A stretch of 36,346 nt of DNA from positions 9,880-46,225 of the forward strand of contig NW_002476456.1 in the NCBI RefSeq assembly GCF_000189635.1. The letters run 5' to 3'. Position numbers and translations under genes: made by a program. The DNA comes from Tetrahymena thermophila SB210. Lineage: Eukaryota; Ciliophora; Oligohymenophorea; Hymenostomatida; Tetrahymenidae. Numbering within the stretch: position 1 is the stretch's first letter; the number at the start of each line of letters is the position of its first letter. Below the pieces are notes generated by a model, which was not told where the DNA came from, ran no database searches, and worked only from the letters and a program-made list of their open reading frames with translations. This document shows positions 23,296 to 35,900 of the stretch, in pieces.

Positions 23296-26200
23296 ATGTT
23301 GATCCTAAATAAATAATTTCTAATTTATTTAAATAATATCCTTTAATTTTAGCTTCTAGCTATTTTATTATTCTTTTTACAATTAAAAATATGTAAAGAG
23401 AAATCATTAAGTATACCATTAAATTATAAAGTATTATTTTTTCAATATTTTCTTCGCATTTATGGCATTCTCCATTATTATATATTTCAGAATATATACT
23501 TCCCCAAATTTCACCGTATGTATCACACTAATAACATAGAGGACCTTTATGTCCTTCAACGCAGTAAAACTATTTAATAAAAGCATTTTATTAAAAATTT
23601 GAAGGAAAAAAAAAAAAGTATATTTTGAGTTGAATATTTTATAAAAATTTTAATTTACTTTAGAAGAAGAAAGTTATGGTTAGCACGATAGAGGGTTAAA
23701 ACTGCAGTAGATAATATTGTCAGTATATTCGTTTTCTCTCCAATATCCGTTTTTTAATTAAATATTAGAATCTATACATTTGACAGCTGAATCAGGGCAT
23801 TGTCTACACTCTTGATCATTTAAACTTAAAGAATATTTACCATCAGGGCAAGATTCACATGTTATTGAGTTACCATATTATTTAAATATTTATCCTATTG
23901 AACACTAATCTAATTCTATATTCAATATTAATTCTATTTAACCTGAATTTACCACAATATTCCCATTTGAATCTTTTAATGAAGGAAATTAATTGCTCAC
24001 TATTTTTAATACCAACTCAGAAATAGGTTTGTAAAAAATCTAAACATCTAAGTTAAAGCCCCCATTTGTAAATTATTTTGTTTAAAGTTATCCAATGCAT
24101 TGTATTTCTTTGTTTTCTTAATTCCATTATATAGAAACACTTATTTATTGCACTAAAGATTAAATATCACTACTTAATAATGAAAAATCAGTTGAGTTAA
24201 CATCTACAAATCTAATTGGATTATTTTCTTCATCAAGCAATTATATTTTTTCAAAATTTATTTAATCTCCACTTTTAATTTATTTGATAAATATAACATT
24301 ATTTTCATATAACTTTAAACTATTTTTAGGAATTTTTATGTTTTCTAAATTAATAAATACTTACCTCAAAGTAGAACCAAAATTTTATCCATAAATATAC
24401 GCTAGATTGTCTTTAAAAGTATTATTATTTTTATTACCTTTTTGCAGATCAATTAAAAAATCTGGCATAACCTGACCATAATTTATTCCTCCACCAATTT
24501 ATGCCTAATTTGAAGCTATAACTGAGTTTTACAGGATCAAGTTATTATTTTAGAGATAAATTGAACCACTTGAAGAATAGACTGATTTATTTTCTATTAG
24601 CTAAGATTAATTTATTTATAAAACTCCCTACATAATAGTATTAATCATATAAATAGCTCCACCATTTTATAACTTACAAGTATTAAGCCAAAAAATAGAA
24701 TTTTATATAATTATCTCCATGTTATCAAGTGCATAAATAACACCTCCTGGGCCATTACTATTTTTGTTGTTTGTAAAATGACTCTCGGAAATAGTAACTA
24801 AATTGCATTCTTATATCATAAATATAGAAATATATTAACTATTTATATTAATTATATCTTTTATTAGCACACTTTTTAACTCAACATTAGACAGCTAATT
24901 TAAATGGATTAAGGGGTTATTGTTAAGAATACAAGAATTCATAAATTTTTCCTTAGAAATAAGAGAAAATCCTTCACTCTTTTATTGATTCATAGAAAGG
25001 AACTAAATTTAATTGTTATTTGAATTAATATTTTCTATTTATGAGTTATTAAAACTTATTATATATATTAAATTAATATCTAATTTGGAAAACAAATAAT
25101 TTATATTTGTAATATTTAAATTTATTATATTAATTTAATTAGCTTGAATAGTGAAAATAGTTAAGGAAGCTTAGAGAAGATCAATACTTATTTGAGAAGC
25201 TTCAAAGTTGTTAATTTTAAAAAAAAATATGGTGTCTATACAATCAAATATTTCAATATCCTTTAAAATAGCAGAATCACTTAGATACTAAACTGCATTA
25301 ATATCTTATTCTTTTATTTCAATTATTATATTTTTTTTTGATTAGATAAGATAAATTTGTTAAATAGTTGATATAATCGTGCTTTGTATAAAATAGATTG
25401 TAGAATAAGTACTTAAAACTAATGAAGTATTCACAACTTTAAGATCTTTTATTTACCATAGTTCAAAAACATTAAATACATATTAGCAATTTGTAACGTT
25501 AACGTTTGTAATATTTACCATTTGACTTTAACCTATCTAAAAAATATTACTTAAGTCTGAATTAGAAAGGTAAACGTTGTTAATTAAAACATAAGTATTG
25601 TTATTTAAAACAAATATAAAATCTTCATGCATTTTTATATTTTACAAGATTAATTAATCAATAATAACTGTTTCACAGTTTGAAATTTAAATTTAGCTAA
25701 AATTTACTTATTAAATGAGCACTTATTAAAAATAAACCTTTTTAAAACTTTGTAATTTTAGTGATTCATTTAAATTTAAAGAAACATTCAGCATTTAAAA
25801 ATTTTCAATTGTACCAATAGAATTTAAATTTACTTGAGTTGCTATCGATAGAGACATTTATTTTAAAAATAAATTAGAAACTTATTTGGAAAATTGAATA
25901 TCATTTATCCATTTGATTTAATTTTCATATTTAGATAATAACCTTAAGCTTAATTTGTGTGATTCATCTCTATTTTAGTCTTGAAAATTAATATCTATTT
26001 ATTCAATAGATTATCCATCTTAATATTCTATTTCAATTATTGAAAGTATTTATTAAGTAGATTAAATAGATTAAGTTATCTCATTAATAACAGTTTTTGA
26101 ATAAATATTTTCAGATGTTCTATTCTGTTATTGTATTTAAATAGAGCATAATTTATTTGTAGATAAGGGTAATATAATTTGAGTTATATTTTAATAATTA

Positions 26201-27744
26201 GAAACCAGTAAAGATGAATATCTTTGATTGTTAGAATCTATAATTAGCTAAAAGCTTTATAAAAATCTGTTTTTTTAATCTTACTCATAAATATTTAAAT
26301 AGGCAGCATTTTATTTCAGTTATATAATAGATAATTTATTTTTTTAAACAATAATAAAATGGTTATTATAATTCATATTTATTAAATTATTTGCTTCAGT
26401 AATTCCTGTGTTTAATGAAGGAAATTATTGTTCAAAGCTTATTCCATTGTACACAATTATATTGTTTGGGCAAATAGAATATACAAAATTTTAATCGAAG
26501 GATATAATTGCTTATTTCATGCAAGGATTTTTAATCGAAGTAATAAAATCTAAAGTATAGCTAAATATATAAGTAGTTGCCTCGTTACTAACAGTGTAAA
26601 TGAGTTATTTAATTGGATCATTTACAACATTCATTATTTACCAATTATCTATATTTTTTTGGTAAGTAAACTCCATTTTAGACAAATCTAAAATTAATAT
26701 TGTATTTTAATTATTTTACTTTTGCAATATAAAAATATCTTTTGTTAAATTTCCCTCCGAAGATTAATCATATGTGTTAAATCTTTTATTATCTTCAAAA
26801 GGAATTTTCCACCAATTATTTTCATTTAAATTAATTTTCTTTACCTGTAATTTAAAAGCTAATTTTATTTTACCCTCACTATTAGGTAAAACAATATTCT
26901 GTATTTAGTTAGATTTAATATTGTATATTTATATATAGTTATTACTTGGAACGATAATATAATTACTGCATATGAATGCTTTTGGCATATCACCTTGCTA
27001 AAAATTAGTTAACAATATCTCACCTTAACTAAGTATTTTGATATTTAAACTATTTAATTAAAAGCTTTATTTGTACAACAAAAATATTTAATTTTAGCTT
27101 GAATCATAAAAGAAGTTATCAGGTGTACTTTGTAATTAAATTCTAGATATTAGCTCTAAAGAATTATATTAGAGATTTACTTAAATTAGATTTAAATAAT
27201 TAAATATAATATATATGAATTGATTCTCTGATATTAATATAGGTTCAGTTAAATATGGATAAATATTTTATTGGGAGATTTAGAATAGCAACGAGTCAAC
27301 AAGTTTTGCTTTATAAAATAGATTGAGTGAAAGATTTGAAATACTATAATAAACTTAATATTCTTCATTTAAATAAACGCTCTAAGCATTTTAATACTAT
27401 AATAAATTTATTTCTGTTTAGTAAAGTACTTCTGTAAGATCAAAAGCAATAAAAGCTGTATTTTTTTAAACTATTAGCACCTAAATAAGCTAATTTATGT
27501 AAATAGCTAAGATATTTGCTTGGTTATACTATTGTAATGAAAACATTTCTATAAGTTACATTTCTGGAAACTTCAAAGCAGAAACAAATTAGTAAGAATA
27601 TCAGAAAATGATATTTTTATTTTAATCCATCTAAATACCTTATGTATCTTGGACAATTGTATTAAATGTTGTTATATTTCTTGTTACATAGTTGTATAAG
27701 TATATAAGAGGAGTAGTATCAATTAAGATTATACTTGTTTTATC

Positions 27745-27825
27745 CTCAAAAAAGGTAATACCTGTACCCAAAAAAAATGTCCGCATCCGCAATGTCCGCA
27801 ATGTACAGGTGAAACCCTCAAAAAA
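27745..27825. mobile_element. 63-bp GC-rich insertion with terminal inverted repeats and 9-bp target duplication
   Basis: Paralogs A and C read straight from CCTCAAAA into TATGTTGCTCC, but B carries extra sequence here. The element (27754-27816) starts GGTAATACCTGTAC and ends with the complement of GGTTTCACCTGTAC, 11 of 14 positions identical. It is flanked by CTCAAAAAA at 27745-27753 and 27817-27825. The interior has an A8 run and repeated TGTCCGCA/CCGCAA units. At roughly half G+C it stands out sharply from the surroundings. The total gain is 72 nt, which keeps the host frame and adds no TGA. It looks like a minimal non-autonomous transposon (MITE); an introner-like insertion is the alternative. 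Confidence 0.75.
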
Positions 27826-28888
27826 ATATGTTGCTCCTTACAAAAATTAGTTGGATGTGTAGTATGTAAAGGAATTATAATCACTTGGAATAGTCATAAT
27901 ATTTATTTTTTTTATAACTCCAGTTACTCCTATCAAAGTCTTATACTTTAAATCATAATAGATATTTGTATTATTTTATCTGTAATAAAAATATCCTACG
28001 TATCCTAAATAGTCATTTATTTAAAAATAGTTTATTTCTTTTGCAATTAGGCATATTATTAGTTACTCTTTTACATTAACAATTGGTATATTTTACGCAT
28101 AATTTATGCTTTATAGCTAATTAAACTAAGATTTAATAAAAAATTAATTTTAAATAAATTATGATAAATAAATTTAATTAAAGATAAATTTTAAGTTACT
28201 TTTAAAAATTGTTCTTAATCTCTTGCAGTAAGTAAATTGATAATTTTAACTATAGGAGAATAAATTATTAATATGTTTTCTGTACATTTCAAAACAAATT
28301 TAAGTTATAAAACAATCTAATCACTTATATATTAAAAATTTGTTTCTACTTTTGATGAAGCTTTTTCTTAAATCTATTTAATTAATTTAATTATTATTTA
28401 AAATAATAAAATCTTAAAATTAAAATTACTTTAATTATATATAGATTTTGTCTCTAAGTTTTGGCAACAATAATTTATTGTTAAAAACAATATTAGTATT
28501 CTATGATATTTGAGTCTAGTAAACTAATTTATTCATTCATAATATTTTTATTTTGATTATAAAGATAAAAAGTTTAACCACTCATGTATATAAAACTATG
28601 ATTATTCCAATCAACTAACTTGATTGTCAAATCGAATTTACCATTAAACACTACTTAGTTGATCAGTTTGAGACTCTTTATAATATCATAAATCTAAATA
28701 CATTAGCAATTGCTGTCATATAATGCAATTAAATTTTATCCTTATTCAAAATAAAAATCTTAAAGAATTTTAACTTGAAGTTAAATTTAATACAAAAAAA
28801 GGCATATTTAATAAGTTTTTATACCAATAAACTCCATTTACTGATTCAAATATGTGTAATTATGTATCATCCATTTTAATTAAATAAT

Positions 28889-29946
28889 TTAATAATTAAT
28901 ATAAAGGTCTGGTCAATAGAAAAATATTAAAATAACATTTAATACTATTTAGATCAATATTAACAGAAATTAATTGAATTTAAAAACAGCAAAAAAACTC
29001 AATAAATTAAGATTGAAGAGAAGAACTCGAAAAAAAAATTATTTATAAGCAGATATCAGAAAATTTATAGATGAATAATTATAGTTAATTAGTATATACT
29101 ATATGTTTTTTATATTAATTATTGAACCAACCATATTTATTGATTTCTCACAATTCGGTTAATTTTACAAGTAGCTTGTTTTCTACAGAAAAAATATACC
29201 GCGAATAACAATAAATTTAAGTAATCATTTAAATAAGTAAAGTAATAATACAAATAAATAATTTTGAAGTTAAGTTTATTATTAAAGAGATAAACTGTGA
29301 ATAGCTTATAGTTAAGGTAATGATTAATTTTCTAATTAAAAATTATATTTTAGTCTATAAATAGCTAATTATAAAATATGTTTTTAACCATACAAATCTA
29401 TGTTTTCTATTAACAATAATCTAGTAGGAAATAAGAGATACAAATTAAACAAAATAAATTTTCATCTTTAATTCATTTAAAGTACAAAATTCATATTGTT
29501 TTATTTAAATTCATATTAATATTAGACCGTTTAAAACATACAGTGTTATTAATTTTATTTGAAACTATATTTTATTCTCTCTGATGTGAAAATTTTAAAA
29601 TAAGCAAGATTTAGACTAGATCCCCTATTTAATAACACTTAACTCATGCATATTAGTTTAGATAAAATAAGGTTATGATAAATATTTTTATAAAAATAAA
29701 ATTTTTTCACCTTAAATGATAAGATTCTTAAAAATAATAAGGAAATAAATTTTTATTTTGAAATTTTATTCTTTAAACTTAAGTGTGTTAATGTTAGAAT
29801 AAATATTTAATTAAGATAACAAATAAAATATATATTAAATAGTTATTAATGCTTTAAAATTTATAATCAATAATTTATATAAATAAAAATATCAAGACTT
29901 TATTTAAATAAAATTAATGGAAATTAAACCAATAAGATTCTAATAT
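28889..29946. other. Spacer between the B breakpoint and paralog C
   Basis: About 860 bp (28889-29747) have no counterpart in the A-B spacer, so this is either the sequence that replaced the 5' end of B or the original flank. No protein-like frame under the ciliate code was recognised. From about 29748 it is the duplicated 3' flank of C. Confidence 0.6.
29748..29946. repeat. Duplicated 3' flank of the paralog array, copy next to C
   Basis: This is homologous to 10305-10461 and 21268-21444, beginning at the TTTTATTTTG block and running to the TGA of C. It is the most diverged of the three flanks. Confidence 0.68.
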
Positions 29947-32900
29947 TCAAATTTTATCAGAGAGCTGTATTTAAAATTTATGGCTACTATTATATTGATT
30001 ATTTTATACCGAACTTTCAGTTTCTTAAATAATACTATCCCTTGTATTGCTATAAAATAAGTTTTGCTTATCAAATGTTCTATCTTTTAAGGCTATTTTT
30101 AAAATTAAAAAAAATAATTTTATTTTTTCTTAAGAAAGAAAACAAAATTACATATTTAGTTTTATTTGGAATTTCTTGTGTAGTAAGACCATTTATTTTT
30201 CATACTTTTAATAGAGTTATTTTTTTCTTTAGTTTATAATTTTTCATCATTCATTTCAGGTGAAGTTATTAAATGTACTTAGGGTTAAACAGATGAATAA
30301 TCAAAGTCCTAATTATTTTTTTAATCTAATTTCAATTTTTAATGCTATGAGAATAATATATCATTTTTTTTAAATGATTTCATAAATTATTTTATTTTTT
30401 ATCTTAATTTTTTAAACTTGAGCAAAGAACTTACCTTTTAATTATTTTATATTTCCACATAAAGCAATTAAGGATATTTTTTTTTAAGTTTAAATATTAA
30501 ATTTTAGAAACATGTTCTTTCCTACTATTGATTAGAAATTTTTAGTTTTAACAATCCTATTATTAAAGTAGCTATAAAAACAAAGTTAAGAAGCATAGTC
30601 ATAGCTATCCAAAATGTTTAATATAATAAATCATTTTAATCACCTACAATCTGTATCATACAAAAATTTATTGATATTGTACATATTAGAGTAGATATTT
30701 GCTATAAACTATTAAAATATTTGTTTAAATATGGTTTTGATTTAAATAATAAAAAAAATTAGATCATCAAACAAAGATTCGTAATAGCAGCCTATTATTT
30801 TTTAATGTTAGAATTAATTAAGATTATTGGATGAGTCATTTTTAGGAAATTAAATAATAAAATTAATCTATTTATATTTTTATAATATTTTAAATAAACT
30901 CATTAAAAATTGATTATTAATCAAAAAAATACAATTTTCTTAACTTAATAGCTAAAAATTTGATTAAAACTAAAATAAAAATATTATATTACCTTTAATT
31001 AGTTGTTTTGCTATAGTAAAACAGATATTAAAATCAAACTTGTTTTGTAAGACAATTTCCAAAACTCCCAGTAATAGTATTGTTTTTTATATCCAGCAAA
31101 TAAGAAAGAATATTTTATTTATTTAATAATCGATTTTTTTTTGGATTTAGCATCGTGAATTTTATAGAATAGTAATAAAGGTATTACAAAACCCCATATA
31201 AAAATAACAGGAATGGTAAATAAAAATATGTACGGCTTATGCTAATGTTTATCATAGCATTCAATTCCAAAATCTAGATCTAAATATTTTTTATCTCCTA
31301 TAGTTATACAATTAATAGATCTAATAGCAAGAGTAATTATCATAGGGTAAAAGTAAAAATAAATAAAAATAGCTGCAGTTTATAAATACCTGATAAAAAA
31401 ATCTATTTGTAATCGCTTTAAAATAAATCCTTAAACTAAGTAAAAAATAAGTATTCCTGCTGGTAAAGTAAAAGACCAAAGAAATTCGAATAACCATAAA
31501 GGTTTTAAATTTGGGTATTTAGAAAAAACACAATCAATAGATTTACTAACCACGCTAACTGAATTTCCTGATATTTAAATAGGAACAGTAAAAAAAACAG
31601 GCAATTTTGTAGCAAATGAGCATACTAATGATAGTATTTATAAATGATCGGTAAGAATTTTCGAAATAATTTATGATCTATCAGATTAATTTACTTTTTA
31701 TTTAATAAATTTTTTTAAAACTATTAAAATGGAATAATATCTTACATGTTGATCCTAAATAAATAATTTCTAATTTATTTAAATAATATCCTTTAACTTT
31801 AACTTCTAGTTGCATTATAATTCTTCTTAGGATTATAATTATGTAAAGAGAAATCATTAAGTATACTAGTAAATTGTAAAGTACAATTTTATCAATATTT
31901 TCTTCGCATTTATAGCATTCTCCTCCATGATTATAAATTTCTGAATATCTATTTCCCCAAATATCACCATATGAATCGCACTAATAGCACAGAGGACCTT
32001 TATGTCCTTCAATACAGTAAAACTTTATTTAATTTGATTTAATATATTTTAAAATTAAATAATTAAGTTAAGTAGACTAATTTTCAATAAAAGCATATTT
32101 TAATAAAAATTAGAAGAAAAAAAAAATAGTATATTTTAAATTAAATATTTTTTCAAGATTGAAATTTACTTTAGAAGAAAAAAGTTATGGTTAGCATGAT
32201 AGAGGGTTAAAACTGCAGTAGATAATATTGTCAGTACTTTCATCTTCTCTCCAATATCCGTCTTTTAATTAGATATTAGAACCTATACATTTGGCAGCTG
32301 AGTCTGGGCATTCTCTACACTCTTGATCATTTAAACTTAAAGAATATTTACCATCAGGGCAAGATTCACATGCTATTGAGTTACCATATTATTTAAATAC
32401 TTATCCTATTGAACACTACTCTAATTCTATATTCAATATTAATTCTATTTAACCTGAATTTACCACAATATTCCCATTTGAATCTTTCAGTGAAGGAAAG
32501 GAATTGCTCACTATTTTTAGTACCAACTCAGAAATAGGTTTGTAAAAAATCTGAACATCTAAGTTAAAACCTCCATTTGTAAATTATTTTGTTTAAAGTT
32601 ATCCAATGCATTGAATTTCTTTATTTTCTTAATTCCATTATACAGAAACACTTATTTATTGCACTAAAGATTAAACATCACTACTTAATAATTAAAAATC
32701 AGTTGAGTTAACATCTATAGATTTCATTGGATTATTTTCTTCATCAAGCAATTATATTTGTTCAAAATTTATTTAATCTCCACTTTTAATTTATTTGATA
32801 AATATAACATTATTTTCATATAACTTTAAACTATCTTTAGGAATTTTTATGTTTTCTAAATTAATAAATACTTTCCTTAAAGTAGAACCAAAATTCTATC

Positions 32901-35900
32901 CATAAATAAATGCTAGATTGTCTTTAAAAGTATTATTATTTTTATTGCCTTATTACAGAACTATTAAAAAATCTGGCATAACCTGATCATAATATATTCC
33001 TCCTCCAATTTATGCTTAATTTGAAGCTATGACTGAATTTTACATGATCATGTTATTATTTTAGAGATAAATAGAACCACCAGAAGAATAAACTGATTTA
33101 TTTTCTATTAGCTAAGTTTAGTTTATTTACAAAACTCCTTGTTTAATAGTGTTAATCATATAAATAGCTCCACCATTTTATAACTTACAAGTATTAAGCC
33201 AAAAAATTGAATTTTATATTATTATCCACATGCTATCAAAAACATAAATAACACCTCCTGGACCATTACTATTTGTGTTGTTTGTAAAATGACTCTCGGA
33301 AATAGTAACTAAATTGCAATTTTATATCGTAAGTATAGAAATATGTTAACTATTTATATTAACTACATATTTTATTAGTACATTCTTTAATTCGACATTA
33401 GACAGTTAATTTAAAAGGATTAAGGGATTACTGTTAAAAATAGAAGAATTCATAAATTTTGCTTTAGAAATAAGAGCATATCCTACACTGTTTTATTGAT
33501 TCATAGAAAGGAACTAAATTTAATTGTTATTTGAATTGATATTTTCTATTTATGAATTATTAAAACTTATTATATTTAATAAACAAATATCAGATTTGGA
33601 AAACAAATATTTTGTATTTGTAATATTTAAATTAGTAATATTAATTTAATTAGCTTGAATAGTGAAAATAGTTTATGAAACTTAGAGAAGATCAATACTT
33701 ATTTGAGAAACTTCAAAGCTATTAGTTTTAAATGAAAACATTGCGTCTACACAATTAAACATCTCAATATCCTTTAAAATAGCAAAATTACTTAGATACT
33801 AAATTTCATTAATATCTTACTCTTTTATTTAGATTATTACATTTTTTGTTGTGTACTTGAGTTAAATATTTTAAATATTTGATGTAATTGTGCTTTATAT
33901 AAAATAAATTGTGGAAAAATACGTTTAAATTATTGAAGTATTCATAATTTTAAGATCATTTATTTACCATAGCGCAAAGACATTGTATAAATATTAGCAA
34001 TTTGAAATATTAATATTTGAAATATTTACCATTTGACTTTAACCTATCTAAAAAATATTATTAGAATCTGAATTCGAAAGATAAACGTTGTTAATTAAAA
34101 CATTAGTATTGTTATTTAAAACAAATATAAAACCATCATGCCTTTCTATATTTTACAAGAATAATTAATCTATGATAACCGATTCACAGTTAGAAATTTA
34201 AATTTAGCTAAAACTTACTAAGTTAATGAACACTTATTATAAATAAACCTTTTTAAAATTTTATAAATTTAGTGATTCATTTAAATTTAAAGAAACATTC
34301 AGCATTTAAAAATTTTCCATAGTACCATTTAAGTTTAAATTTATTTGAGTTGCTATCGATAGAGACATTTATTTTAAAAATAAATTAGAAACTTGTTTGG
34401 AAAATTGAATATCATTTATCCATTTGATTTAACTTTCATATTTAGATAATAACCTTAAACTCAATTTGTGTGTTTCATCTCTATTTTAGTCTTGAATATT
34501 AATGTCTATTTATTCAATAGATTATCCATCTTGATATTCTATTTCTATTATTGAAAGTATTTATTAAGTAGATTGAATAGATTAAGTTATCTCATTAATA
34601 ACAGTTTTTGAATAAATATTTTCAGATTTTCTATTCTGTTGTTAAATTTAAACAGAACATACTTTATTTGTTGATAAAGGTAATTTAATTTAAGTTATAT
34701 TTTAGTAATTAGATACCAATATAGATGAATATCTTTGATTATTAGAATCTATAATTAGCTAAAAGTTTTATAAAAATGCGTTTTTTATTTAGTACTCATA
34801 AATATTTGAATAGGTGCCATTATATTTCAATTATATTACGGATAATTTATTTTTTTAAATAATAATAAAATGGTTATTATAATTCATATTTATTAAATTA
34901 TTTGCTTCTGTAATTCCTGTATTTAATGAAGGAAATTATTGTTCAAAGCTTATCCCATTGTACACTGTAATATCATTTGGGCAAATAGAATATACAAAAT
35001 TTTAATCGAAAGATATAATTGCTTATTTCATGCAAGGATTTTTAATTTAAGTAATAAAATCTAAAGTATAGCTAAATATATTAGTAGTTGCCTCGTTACT
35101 AACAATATAAATGAGTTATTTAATAGGATCATTTACAACATTCATTATTTACCAATTATCTATATTTTTTTTGTAAGTGAACTCTATCATAAGCAAATCT
35201 AAAATTAATATTGTATTTTAATTACCTTACTTTTGCAATATAAAAACATCTTTAGTTAAATTTCCCTCTTATGCCCAATCTTATGTGTTAAATCTTTTAT
35301 TGTCTTCAAAAGGAATTTTCCACCAATTATTTTCTTGTGAATTAATTTACTTTACCTGTAATTTAAAAGTTAATTTTATTTTACCTTCGCTAGGTAAAGA
35401 AATATTCTGTATTTAGTTAGATTTAATATTATATATTTATATATAGTTATTAGTTGGAACGATAATATAATTACTGCAGATTAATGCATTTGATATATCA
35501 CCTTGTTAAAAATTAGTTAATAATATTTCACCTTAACTTAGTATGTTGGTGTTTAAACTATTTAACTAAAAGCCTGATTTGTACAGCAAAAATATTTAAT
35601 TTTAGCTTGAATCATAAAAGAAATTGTCAAGTGTACTTTGCAATAAAATTCTAGATACTAGCTCTAAAGAGTTATATTAGAGGTTTACTTAAATTAGATT
35701 TAAATAATTAAATGTAATATAGATGAATTGATTTTCTGATATTAATATAGGCTCAGTTAAATATGGATAAATATTCTACTGGGATATTTCGAATAGTAAT
35801 GAGTCAACAAGCTTTGCTTTATAAAATAGATTGAGTGAGAGAATCGAAATACTATAATAAACTTAATATTCTTCATTTAAATAAACACTCTAAACATTTT

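Larger units (their letters stand above)
21445..28888 (-). pseudogene. Paralog B: 5'-truncated, frameshifted copy of the giant membrane-protein gene
   Basis: The sequence is homologous to A from 28888 down. Homology stops abruptly inside exon 2 (A position about 17735), so the signal peptide, the Cys-rich region and roughly 600 further residues are missing. An extra base near 28765 and a lost base near 28145 each throw the frame into TGA stops. Inferred exons are 28888-28440 (partial), 28373-23659, 23569-23296, 23268-22541, 22287-21931, about 21830-21651 (border unclear) and 21596-21445. Downstream of 28145 the frame is well preserved: the exons of 274, 728 and 357 nt match A exactly. The CAG acceptor that A uses for intron 6 is changed here. 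A 72-nt in-frame insertion lies at 27744-27815. The 5' half is dead; expression of a short 3' product cannot be excluded. Confidence 0.8.

Noticed and set aside
30042..30239. 65-codon plus-strand frame under the standard code
   Set aside because: It is antisense to the last exons of paralog C; the same region in A and B has no matching plus frame.
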